DNA of 20,279 nucleotides from a virus. The stretch covers positions 1 through 20,279 of the IMG/VR virus record IMGVR_UViG_3300020186_000103. One strand, written 5' to 3'. The notes under the pieces are model-generated. The model was not told the DNA's origin and made no database searches. It was given only the letters and a program-made list of their open reading frames with translations. The position numbers were made by a program, and so were the translations under genes. Every line of letters starts with the position of its first letter. Position 1 is the stretch's first letter. Positions 1 to 8,600 of this stretch are shown in pieces.

Positions 1-96
1 GATGATGATGATGATGCTCAGGAGGAGGAGGAGGACGTTATCCCTTTTGAGATGGAGAAAGAGACTAAACCTAAAGCTAAACGTGCACGTCGTTAA
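1..96 (+). CDS. 3' end of an acidic-tailed phage protein (partial)
   Basis: The first 96 bases are an open frame that enters from outside the window and stops at TAA (94-96). The 31 visible residues are a highly charged, low-complexity tail: five Asp, then Ala-Gln, a run of four Glu and one Asp, a short hydrophobic patch (VIPF), and a basic end rich in Lys and Arg (KAKRARR). Acidic C-terminal tails are common in phage single-stranded DNA-binding proteins and in some other replication proteins, but those usually end in acidic or aromatic residues, whereas this one ends basic. The body of the protein is not visible, so no function can be assigned. It lies 2 nt upstream of the nuclease gene, which suggests the two are co-translated in a DNA-metabolism operon. 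Confidence 0.6.
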   Translation, partial: DDDDDAQEEEEDVIPFEMEKETKPKAKRARR

Positions 97-98
97 AC

Positions 99-977
99 AT
101 GAAACAGCTTGAGAGTCTTGTAAGAGTGCTCAACAAAGAGCAAGTCTTGCACAGCGCTATAGAGGATGACTATGCTAGGGAGTTTCTTAGCTTAGTCACC
201 TCTTCCTTTACTGAGAAGTTCCTCACTGGTCGCACATCCACACAGAATAACCACCAACTACGCGTATCAAGCTTGGGCAAGCCTATAGTCGAACAACTGT
301 TACCTATTCTTTTACAGAAGGACAGGGGCTTTACTTCTAGCTATGAACCGATGCTTATGGCGCAAGCTATCATCACAAGTATGGGTGACTGGGTAGAGGC
401 TATCGCCATCTTAACTGCTAGGCGACATAACTTCGCTATCACAGACTGCCAAAAAAGAGTATCCTACCTAGACGTTAGCGGTCGTATTGACTTTATCCTC
501 GACGGTTATGTCGTTGATGTTAAGTCAATGGCGGGCGGCTACTACGGGATGTTCAACAAAAAGGTGAATGATACGCGAGGGTACATCACACAAGCGGCGG
601 TGTACGGTGAAGCGCTAGGTTTGCCATTCGCTTGGCTTCTCTTCAATAACCATACACGGATGTGGTCGTGTCATGCTCTCGATGAGAGAGACAAACAAGA
701 GGCACTCGTAAGAGTAAACCGTATTGTTCCTAAGATGCGGGCTATCACGTGTATTGAGGAGATGGTGGTGAAGTTCAAAGCGCCTGACCCTGTGCCTGAA
801 GTCTTCAAACACGTCGCTACAGGCAAGCTTCTGACCCCAACCCCGATGTTCTTTAGTCGTTACAAAGACCTTTTCTACGTACTAGATAAAGGTATCAACG
901 GCTACAACAAAGAAACGTACTACGTTGAAAGGGTACGTTCACCGAAAGAAGTCATCAAGCGGTATCATGATATGTAA
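99..977 (+). CDS. RecB/Cas4-like PD-(D/E)XK exonuclease
   Basis: A 292-residue protein with the motif series of the RecB/Cas4-type PD-(D/E)XK nucleases: an acidic helix residue in GDWVEA (E100), a metal-binding Asp in GRIDFIL (D131), the D-x-K element in VVDVKS (D140, K142), and a QxxxY motif (Q165-Y169, QAAVY). Spacing and order fit the family. These enzymes usually degrade or process DNA ends; in phages they serve recombination, replication or breakdown of host DNA. The four Cys of iron-sulphur Cas4 proteins are not evident, so a plain phage exonuclease is more likely than true Cas4. The ATG is 2 nt after the preceding stop and has no clear Shine-Dalgarno, so translation is probably coupled. 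It is the last gene of the plus-strand operon, followed by a strong terminator. The fold is a confident call, the exact substrate is not. Confidence 0.75.
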   Translation: MKQLESLVRVLNKEQVLHSAIEDDYAREFLSLVTSSFTEKFLTGRTSTQNNHQLRVSSLGKPIVEQLLPILLQKDRGFTSSYEPMLMAQAIITSMGDWVEAIAILTARRHNFAITDCQKRVSYLDVSGRIDFILDGYVVDVKSMAGGYYGMFNKKVNDTRGYITQAAVYGEALGLPFAWLLFNNHTRMWSCHALDERDKQEALVRVNRIVPKMRAITCIEEMVVKFKAPDPVPEVFKHVATGKLLTPTPMFFSRYKDLFYVLDKGINGYNKETYYVERVRSPKEVIKRYHDM

Positions 978-988
978 GCGTGTTTTTG

Positions 989-1026
989 AACGCATTAGTT
1001 TTGGCGACTAATGCGTTTTTTTTTTT
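989..1026 (+). terminator. Rho-independent terminator at the convergent junction
   Basis: A perfect 11-bp stem (989-999 with 1007-1017), a 7-nt loop (1000-1006) and an unbroken run of eleven T (1016-1026), starting 11 nt after the nuclease stop codon. It has the classic intrinsic terminator shape for plus-strand transcription. On the minus strand the hairpin is followed by CAAAAACACG, with no T-tract, so it should terminate the late operon arriving from the other side poorly or only by pausing. The fibre stop codon sits 2 nt beyond the T-run. Confidence 0.9.
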
Positions 1027-1027
1027 C

Positions 1028-2551
1028 TTACATAGTGACAAACCCGTGCAAGCTATTAAGTACCACATCTGTACTGTTACCAGAGAAGGTAGCGCCTGTT
1101 GCACCGTACTCGCAAGACGTTAAGAAGTGATACCCGGCACTAAGACCATCAGCGATAAAGTCATTTGAGCCAGTCAAGAAAGATGTACCAGCGGAGTACA
1201 TGTTGGCGATAGTCGTCGTGCCACTACGTACGTTAGGGATAGTGTAGACACCATCCAAGCCAATAGCGATGTAAACCTGAGTGTTTGTAGTACTGAAAGC
1301 AACCTGACAGAACTTAGTAACACTCACAGCGTTACCCGCTAGACAGTGGATGAACTCTACTTGCTCTAAGGCACTAGCGTTTGTCTGTCGCCACGCACCA
1401 GTAGCGTAAACGTAAGCGGCACCAGCATAGTTTCGAGCCACTCTCCGACTTACTTTATTCTCGACGTTAGCGACATAGCGCCGAGCATCAGTATCTTGTG
1501 ACTGTCCGATAGTACCAGTCGTTCGTATTGTGCCGACTAAGCGACGTGTATTATCTGATGTCATGACCACAGTGCCATTGAGTAACGAAACAGCCAAAGC
1601 TCTGGTCGTGTCATTAGTCCACGTTACTGCTGATAAGACCGGTGTTGTGACGTTAGTGATAAACACATCATAGTTTGTGTTGATGGCTAGACCAGCCAGA
1701 GAAAGCGTCAGTTCATTGAAGGCAACATTAACCCACTGTGTCCCATTCCATAACCGGATATAGTTATGAATGAACGGTGTATAGAAGACGCTAGTAATGC
1801 CCGTGACCCCTGCCGTTGGTACTGGGGTACCCGTAGTGCTAGTCAACCGCCCGCCCGCGCTACCCCTATCAAGTAACTGCACAAAGTTAGTGTTAGCTAG
1901 TCTTGTACTGTTGTCGCCTTGTGGTGGTGTGAGTGCTGTCGGTGAACCCGTAAAGCTCGGTGATGCTAAGAGAGCGTAGCTAGCTAAGGCAGTGGTAACG
2001 AAGGCAGTGGATGATGCTCTAGTATTGTTACTCCCTGCTATCTCTGTTGGTACCGTTACAACACCCGTGAACGTCGGACTAGCTGACGTTGCTAAGGTGC
2101 TGATGATATTAAAGAGTGAGTCACGCGTCGCTGAGAACGTTGTATCGCCTGACCATCCACTAGGGTAAACGCTATTCTGAGGAATAGGTGCAACGACTAC
2201 AGAACCAGGACCTATCCCATTCAGTGCATACTCTTCACTCAGCCTTACGCGCCTGTCTACTTCCTTGTTCCAGACATCAGATGAGAACCTAGAGGCGAAC
2301 CCAATAACTGTCCGTTGTCCCGGCGGTGTACGTCTCTGTATGACTACCGAAGTGCTCACTAAGAGCGAAGCACCAATGTAAGTTAAGACTGTAGGCGATG
2401 TCTTTACAAAGTTGCCAGCTACGACTATGGGTGAGCCAGCGAAGAAGGGTAAGAAGTCAATGATAGTTAAGTCTGTGTCTAGGTTAGTTGCAGTTACGTT
2501 GATAGTCCAACCTGTTCCAGTGAATGAGCCTGAGACGTTTGCCGTTGGCAT
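1028..2551 (-). CDS. Tail fibre with T7-like N-terminal region
   Basis: A 507-residue protein, the last gene of the minus-strand late operon. The N-terminal ~110 residues resemble the virion-anchoring part of T7 gp17: a YIGASLLV segment, then VVIQRRTPP (69-77), and a segment ending in VRLSEEYAL (102-110), like the fibre-attachment domains that fix the fibre to the tail. Two tail-fibre repeats of the SPTFTG...AFV type follow (about 157-185 and 196-224). The C-terminal half has a phage fibre signature: LWNGTQWV (267-274), NYDVFITN (293-300), RRLVGTIRTTG (336-346), and DARRYVANVENKVSRR (355-370). The rest is probably the receptor-binding tip. The start at 2551 is 2 nt after the preceding stop, with AGG about 9 nt upstream. 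No enzymatic (depolymerase) motif is visible. The tip is the part most likely to vary with host. Confidence 0.82.
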   Translation of the reverse strand: MPTANVSGSFTGTGWTINVTATNLDTDLTIIDFLPFFAGSPIVVAGNFVKTSPTVLTYIGASLLVSTSVVIQRRTPPGQRTVIGFASRFSSDVWNKEVDRRVRLSEEYALNGIGPGSVVVAPIPQNSVYPSGWSGDTTFSATRDSLFNIISTLATSASPTFTGVVTVPTEIAGSNNTRASSTAFVTTALASYALLASPSFTGSPTALTPPQGDNSTRLANTNFVQLLDRGSAGGRLTSTTGTPVPTAGVTGITSVFYTPFIHNYIRLWNGTQWVNVAFNELTLSLAGLAINTNYDVFITNVTTPVLSAVTWTNDTTRALAVSLLNGTVVMTSDNTRRLVGTIRTTGTIGQSQDTDARRYVANVENKVSRRVARNYAGAAYVYATGAWRQTNASALEQVEFIHCLAGNAVSVTKFCQVAFSTTNTQVYIAIGLDGVYTIPNVRSGTTTIANMYSAGTSFLTGSNDFIADGLSAGYHFLTSCEYGATGATFSGNSTDVVLNSLHGFVTM

Positions 2552-2553
2552 GT

Positions 2554-5500
2554 TTAGTTACCTACCTTTTGTAGTTCTTCTGAAATAATACTCGCACCCG
2601 GTAGCGTCTCTCGACCACTCTGGACGCGCTCTTTAAGCAGTTTCCTGTCTAGTCGTTTCTGTAACTCGGGCGTGGTGATGTTGTTTGCTTTCTTGTAAGC
2701 GTCGAGTCTCAGTAAGTCAGCTTTTATTTGCAGATAGGTATCTGTATAATGCCTGTACTGTGCCTGTTGCTCCGGTGACATTTGTTCTGTAGTCAGCTTG
2801 CCAGCGTTCTCAGTAGAGAACTTAACTAAAGCACTCTTCATCTCAGTTGCTGCTCTCTCCATGTCCTTAATGGAGTAGTTAAGGTTAGCGAGTGTGTCAA
2901 CGGTTTGAATGTTCAGACCGAGTGCGTTAACGATGCGGATACCCAGTGGTGCTTTCGCTTGCGTTTGATAGAACTTGCTTTGAGGCGTTCCTAATGCCCC
3001 CGAGTTTTCGAGATGTCTTGTAAACGGTACGGACATGAGTGCGCCACGTACTACACCCGATACGGGCATACCACCGTATGTGTTCTGTGTGAGGGCATCT
3101 TTTGTACCATCCTCGAACTTCTGGTTGCGTAGGTCAATGCCTAAAGCTTGAATAGGTCTGGCGAAAAAGCTTCGAGCAACTAAGCCGATAAGGTAGTCTT
3201 GAGCACTCTGTTTCTGTCCGCCCGTTGCAAGTCTTGTTTGCTCTTCAGTCGTCCCTGCGTACTTACCGAAAGCTATCCTCAAGAGAGCGTCACCACTGCT
3301 CACCGTGTTTGAGAAGGCATCGGTTAGCGGGTCATATTGGTTAGGCATCATGGAGTACTGGTGCCCACTGAGTGGGTCATACCCAACAGTAATAGGGTAC
3401 TCATTAAGGTAGTCAGTTCTGTAAGCTGCTTCGGGTAGGTGTTTACCATCCTTTCCTTTTGCTCTGTTTTCGTAACTAATGGTTTGTAGTAGGCGGTTAT
3501 AAGCGATAAACTTCTCTGGGTTCTTCATGGCGAACCTGACCATCGCCGGGTAGTTCTGCATGACCCAAGAGGAGAACGGAAAAACATTCTTAGCGATGCT
3601 CTGAGGCACTTTACCCAAGTCATCGTACATGTAGAACCTATCATCGATAGTACGCATGAGGTCACGCCAGTCTACGTTACCACCTCTCGCTACGTGAGAC
3701 TGTACGACCGCCCAACGTGCCGCCATGTCAGCCATGCGTGAGTTAACCGCTACGAGTGAGTACGTGTTGTGTAAAAGCTTACCAGAGAGATAGGTAGCGT
3801 AGTCCACACCTTTGATGACTGTGTTGAGTGGGTCAGTACCGTAAGCCTTTGCATAGGCTACCATGTTGGTCAAAGCTCTCTTGCTCTGCAACGGGTTAAA
3901 GGTGCTCCAGTCTACTCTACCGATGGCTACGCCCGCTGTCTCGGGTGCGATGTCCTCGCCACGATGTATCAGTAGTTTCTTTAAGAGGTTTTGCTGTGTC
4001 ATCTCAACGCCGTCAACTGTAGCGTTTAATGGTTTCACATTATCGAACGCCTGCAACCCTTTCTGAGCCACTCGGTACATGTCCAACGACGCAGGAATAA
4101 GCATCGCCGGGTTGCCACCACTACCCATTGTCATGAGAGCATTACCAAACAATATCTTCATCATGTACGCTGGTGCCGTCGCTACCACGTTCACTTTGTA
4201 GAGTGTTAACACGTTCTGCTGTATGTAGCTCATGATAGAGCCAAGCTTCGCAGGAGAACTAGCTACGGTTAGTAGGTCGTTCATCTGTTCTGCTACGAGC
4301 GGATGAATAAGAATGTCTTCTGAGAAGGCTGACCCTGCTTCATCAGTGATGCCGTAACGAGTGAGGTCGATGCCTTTACTACTTACCCAACCCTTGTACT
4401 CAGCACCAGTCGCCTGACTAGCGGGGATAGACCAACCAGCGTCTAAACCATCCTTGATAGCAGTCTTGATAACAGCGGCATTACCGAGTGGCTTTTTCAT
4501 GTTGGTTGCCATACCCGCCATAGCGTCGTAAGGGTTTAGCTTCCACATCTCGTTTATCTCTTTGAATGGTAGTTGGTACTGGTCAACTACGTAACGAAAC
4601 GACTCTGCACCCGTCATGGGTAACGACTTAAAGATGCCAGTTTCTACGAGTAGGTCTAGTTGGTCTGCTGTGAGGTTCTCATCTAAATGGTTTCTGAACT
4701 TCGCCGGGTCTAGCAGCAGTTCATTTAGCTTCTCTGGTGAGATGTCTAGCAGTGCTGCACCGAGTTCCTCATGTATGGGTGCGTACCAGTTAGTAGTACG
4801 AGCTTTATTAAAGGCACCGCTGAGTGAAACCTTACCCTCATAGACCATCTTTAGAACCGATGGTTCGACATTCGCTTGCATGAACTTCTGAAAGTCCGGT
4901 GTGGCGATGCGGTTAAAGTAACCCATACCTTGGAGCATTGGTACGTCTAGACCCTGTGACAAGCCTATCATTCTAAACTCGTCGTTCGCCGCGTGTAGGT
5001 GTGATGATAAGTCCACTAGCTCATCAACGTCAAGGGCATCAAAACCCCTGTCAGCCATGTCTTTCATGAAGTTGTTATAGCGCCATGCAGCAATATTCCG
5101 CATACCCGGACTGTTACCGTAAAGTGCAATGTCTTGTGTAGTCCTACCAACTTCTATTACCTGTTGGTAGACTTCATCGACGACGGCACCCTTAAGCCCC
5201 TTGCGTTTAATAGCGTCCATAAGGTCTGCAATACGGTGAGTGCTCTCTAGTAAACCAGCGTCATCTAACAGACCGTGGGCTACTCGTTGAGCGGAAAGCA
5301 GTGTGTCACGTACATCACCAGCGAGAGTAAACTCGTTCTTACCAGTGAGCAAGCCCTTAATGATGTCCATCTTCTGTCCGAGTGTCCGCGCTAACCAAGA
5401 GCCAACACGGTCAGTCTGCGTAGGGTCAAGACGTACCATGTCCCCTAACTCTTGTTTAAGGATGGCATCTTTTTCAGCCGAGACTCTTGCTACTCTAGCC

Positions 5501-5661
5501 ATCTCCATCTTGTCAGCGTCAGCGTAAACGTCAGCACTAGCTACTTTAAGCTTCTCTAAGAACTCATTAGTTTTCTTGATGTTAGTCTCTTCATCTTTAG
5601 AGAACGGACGTTTCTTCCGCCCTTCTCCTGCTGTAGTGGCATTAACGCAAGGTGTGTTCAT
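2554..5661 (-). CDS. Large internal virion/ejection protein, polyvalent-like
   Basis: A 1035-residue protein between the 1625-aa virion protein and the fibre, the place where T7 has its large core protein gp16. I see no T7 gp16 transglycosylase motif. The middle and C-terminal part instead resembles the LPD38-type associated domain of phage polyvalent or ejection proteins: LYKVNVVATAPAYMMKILFGN (about 487-507), then a long helical stretch, then FPFSSWVMQNYP (694-705) followed by NPEKF (714-718). The N-terminal 150 residues are charged and helical, with basic RKKR near the start (15-18); the last 100 residues are Gln/Lys-rich helices. Low-hydrophobicity helices and lack of a signal peptide fit a protein packed in the capsid and ejected. 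The ATG at 5661 is 3 nt after the upstream stop and has no clear Shine-Dalgarno. Role is by position and motif resemblance; no enzymatic function is assigned. Confidence 0.6.
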   Translation of the reverse strand: MNTPCVNATTAGEGRKKRPFSKDEETNIKKTNEFLEKLKVASADVYADADKMEMARVARVSAEKDAILKQELGDMVRLDPTQTDRVGSWLARTLGQKMDIIKGLLTGKNEFTLAGDVRDTLLSAQRVAHGLLDDAGLLESTHRIADLMDAIKRKGLKGAVVDEVYQQVIEVGRTTQDIALYGNSPGMRNIAAWRYNNFMKDMADRGFDALDVDELVDLSSHLHAANDEFRMIGLSQGLDVPMLQGMGYFNRIATPDFQKFMQANVEPSVLKMVYEGKVSLSGAFNKARTTNWYAPIHEELGAALLDISPEKLNELLLDPAKFRNHLDENLTADQLDLLVETGIFKSLPMTGAESFRYVVDQYQLPFKEINEMWKLNPYDAMAGMATNMKKPLGNAAVIKTAIKDGLDAGWSIPASQATGAEYKGWVSSKGIDLTRYGITDEAGSAFSEDILIHPLVAEQMNDLLTVASSPAKLGSIMSYIQQNVLTLYKVNVVATAPAYMMKILFGNALMTMGSGGNPAMLIPASLDMYRVAQKGLQAFDNVKPLNATVDGVEMTQQNLLKKLLIHRGEDIAPETAGVAIGRVDWSTFNPLQSKRALTNMVAYAKAYGTDPLNTVIKGVDYATYLSGKLLHNTYSLVAVNSRMADMAARWAVVQSHVARGGNVDWRDLMRTIDDRFYMYDDLGKVPQSIAKNVFPFSSWVMQNYPAMVRFAMKNPEKFIAYNRLLQTISYENRAKGKDGKHLPEAAYRTDYLNEYPITVGYDPLSGHQYSMMPNQYDPLTDAFSNTVSSGDALLRIAFGKYAGTTEEQTRLATGGQKQSAQDYLIGLVARSFFARPIQALGIDLRNQKFEDGTKDALTQNTYGGMPVSGVVRGALMSVPFTRHLENSGALGTPQSKFYQTQAKAPLGIRIVNALGLNIQTVDTLANLNYSIKDMERAATEMKSALVKFSTENAGKLTTEQMSPEQQAQYRHYTDTYLQIKADLLRLDAYKKANNITTPELQKRLDRKLLKERVQSGRETLPGASIISEELQKVGN

Positions 5662-5664
5662 ATG

Positions 5665-8600
5665 TTACATGTCGCAAGGGTTTTTCGACGGTTTGTTTAA
5701 GTGTCTGTCAAGGTCGTCAAGACGTTGTGCTGCGTCAGCTTCATTCGAGAGTGCTAACTTTCGTGCTTCTATAGCTGCTTCATCACCTAGTTTAGTGTAA
5801 GCCTCAAGTGCATCGTTAACAGAAGCTACAAGTGCCTCTTGTGCCTCTTGTGCTTCCTTGTAGTTGTCTTGTGACATCCTCGCAATAAGCTGTGTTGCTG
5901 ACTCTTCATGGTTAACAGCACTGTCGATACTCTCTGGGTTATTCAGAGCTACCATACTGTCCGCGTTGTACCTTGCTGCTGCTTGCTCAGTGACGCTACT
6001 CGGTGGTAAGTCTTCGACGTTAATGCCAATAACCTTAGAAGGTTGGAGTAACTCAACAGAGAGACTACCATCACCGTTACGTAAACCGACGCTATCGTAA
6101 CCCATAGTACTCAGTTCTTTACCGAGAGACTTCTGAAAGTTAGTGCTATAGGTTTCTGCCGTAAGGTTTCTCTGCGCCAATATAGCCTGCATATCATTGA
6201 CGTGCTGCTGTAGCGTTCCCTTCCCTTTCTTCACCTCTCTTAAGAAGGTTTGTAAGGCTTTACGTTCGATAGGGTCGCCAATGTCTAACGTCGCCTCAGC
6301 ACTCCTACGCAAGGCATCACGGACATCATCAGTAGCAATAACACCAGCGTCTAGAGGGTTCGATACGTTTGGTTTTACTTCAACAAAAGTACCGTTATCA
6401 TTAAACTCTTTACCTGGCATCACATTACGTTCGACGTTGCTCAGTGCTTGGTTCTTCGCTGTTTGGAAGTTACTCTCCAAACGGATACCCGGTACTACTT
6501 GACCTCTAGGCATCTCGTTCACAGTTGCGTAGATGTCTGCGTCTACTAGGTTGGTGTCAACTAGCTTTGCAATAACTCTAGGGTTGCTCGTGCCAGCGCC
6601 CATAGTGATAGAGTTTATGTCCTCAATGAGTGCCGTATCGATGACCGGTGCTCTCGGTGCAAAGAAGGTGTCAGGGTAACTGTTAACCGTAGCCGCTAAC
6701 GCTTTACCCTCACCTCTCCTCGCCCTAGCCATCTTGTTACGGAAGACAGTAATACGCCTCATTAAGTCGATATCGTCCGTGTACGCTAAGCCCATACTCT
6801 TCGCTTGAGCCTTAGCCGCCTTTAAGCCTTTCTTATCAACCGTCTTGCTTAGCTCTTCTGCTGTACTCGTGGGGTAGTTGTTTATCTCAACACCCGTACC
6901 AGGGTCAATGTGCTTACCAGCGGGTTTCTTTACGCCTGCTACAGGCGGCTGTGGGTCTGGGTGTACGTAGTCGTGCGGTAGTTCTTTACGACCGACATCA
7001 GGTAGCGCTAACGTGTTCCTTGTCGATACCTCTAGTGACTGTTGAATGCTCTGCTGCCTAAGCTCAGTGGCTTGAGATAGATGTGCATCGTCAGATACCT
7101 TAAGCACAGTGTCAATGACCGCTTGCGTTGCCTCAACGACAGCAGGGCTTTTACCGTGATGAGTCTTTGGCAATAACTCTTTCTGTACATACGCTAATGC
7201 TCTCTTATCGATACTTACGTTCGGTGCTGCCTGCTGTCCTTGTATGGCTTCAATACGCTGTGTCAGTCCCTCTAGCCGCGTACGCTTAAAGGAAGTACTC
7301 GCAGAGTCAAACCGCTCTCGCTCTAGCATGTTACCAACGAAAGAGACACCCTTGATGTTGTCTGGGGTGATGCCCTCATTAATGTAGAACCCGTCTCTGC
7401 CAGACTTAACCGCGCTTATTGGTGTAACAGTACCAGTAGGGATATCTACAGCTATGAGTGTGTTGCCGTACTTAGTGAGCGTAGGGTCATCGTGTAAGAA
7501 TACTTGGTTGCCTTCTAGCCCAACACTTCTCTGGAACGTCGAACCACCACGTGCTTCTATGCCCTGACGACCAATACTCGGTAGGTTCTTTGCGTTAGTC
7601 GAATGGTAATAGCGCGTGAACCCTGGTGCCGCTACAGGAGCCTCAGTTATCTTGTCGAAGACGATAGGTGTTCCAATACTTTCTTGAGTCGCTTTCACAG
7701 TAGCCGTCAACTCTTGTTTCCAGTTACTCCGAACAAGTGCCTGTACAACTACCTTGCCCTCTTTCGCATCCGCTTTCGTTTGCACTGTAGGTTCAAAGCG
7801 CTTAGTGATAAAAGATGGGTCATAAACGACTTTAACTTGAGGTTCTTTTGGAGGAATAACGAGAGCCTGCACCTCTGGACTACCATCCAAGCCCGCTGAG
7901 CGTTTGACTACTCTAAACCCCTCACCGCGTAAAGCTTCTTCTGGGATACTCGCACCATAGCGGTCGAATATTCTCCGATAGATAGGGTCAGTGAGTGTCG
8001 CTAGTCTGTCTTGAAGCTGCTGCCAAGTCTTGAACGGTCGTGCACTTGTAGCTAGTGGTAAGCCATCTTCACCAGGGATGAAACGAGCCAGCGCACCTAA
8101 CTGGTCTAGTGTACGTTTCTTGGGTTTCACACCCGTTACATCTAGCTGCATACCCGGTGTGGGTACACTAAGCTGTTCAGCGAACTCGTTCAAGGTAACG
8201 TCACCTTGGAACACTTTGTTAGGAACAACTGGTACCAGAGTTTCGATATGCTCTAGCACCTCGGGGGTAAACGCTGTATCCCTTTTAATGACCTTCAGAG
8301 AAGCGTTAATAGCTTGTATGCGTCTTTCATCAACAGCCATCGCTAGGCGTTCCCCGAAGCCGTCTGGTACGTCATCACGAAGTGTACTTACTACGTCCTC
8401 TACATCTACCTTAGGGTTAGGGTTAGTAAAGCTTTTCGTAGCTCCCTTCTCAATGGTCGTGTCTTGTTGACCGAGGTTCCTCAAGACTCTCTTGACTCGC
8501 GTTTCTTCTAACGACTCTCTGATAACGGCTAAGGCTTCTCCTTTCTCAACCATCGCAGGACTCACTAAAGAAGTGCCATCCTTCACAAGTGGCTGAATAG

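Noticed and set aside
1-18. GAT trinucleotide repeat at the left edge as a microsatellite
   Set aside because: It is the in-frame Asp run of an acidic protein tail, part of a charged stretch that continues with Glu codons.
8411-8426. Telomere-like TTAGGG repeats
   Set aside because: Less than three units, fully inside the 1625-aa coding frame, where they encode an Asn-Pro repeat.
8030-8470. 146-aa plus-strand open frame inside the 1625-aa gene, and similar long antisense frames (such as 9071-9580)
   Set aside because: They lie fully antisense to a well-supported gene, have Ser/Thr/Leu-rich nonsense composition and no recognisable motif; they arise from the codon bias of the real gene.
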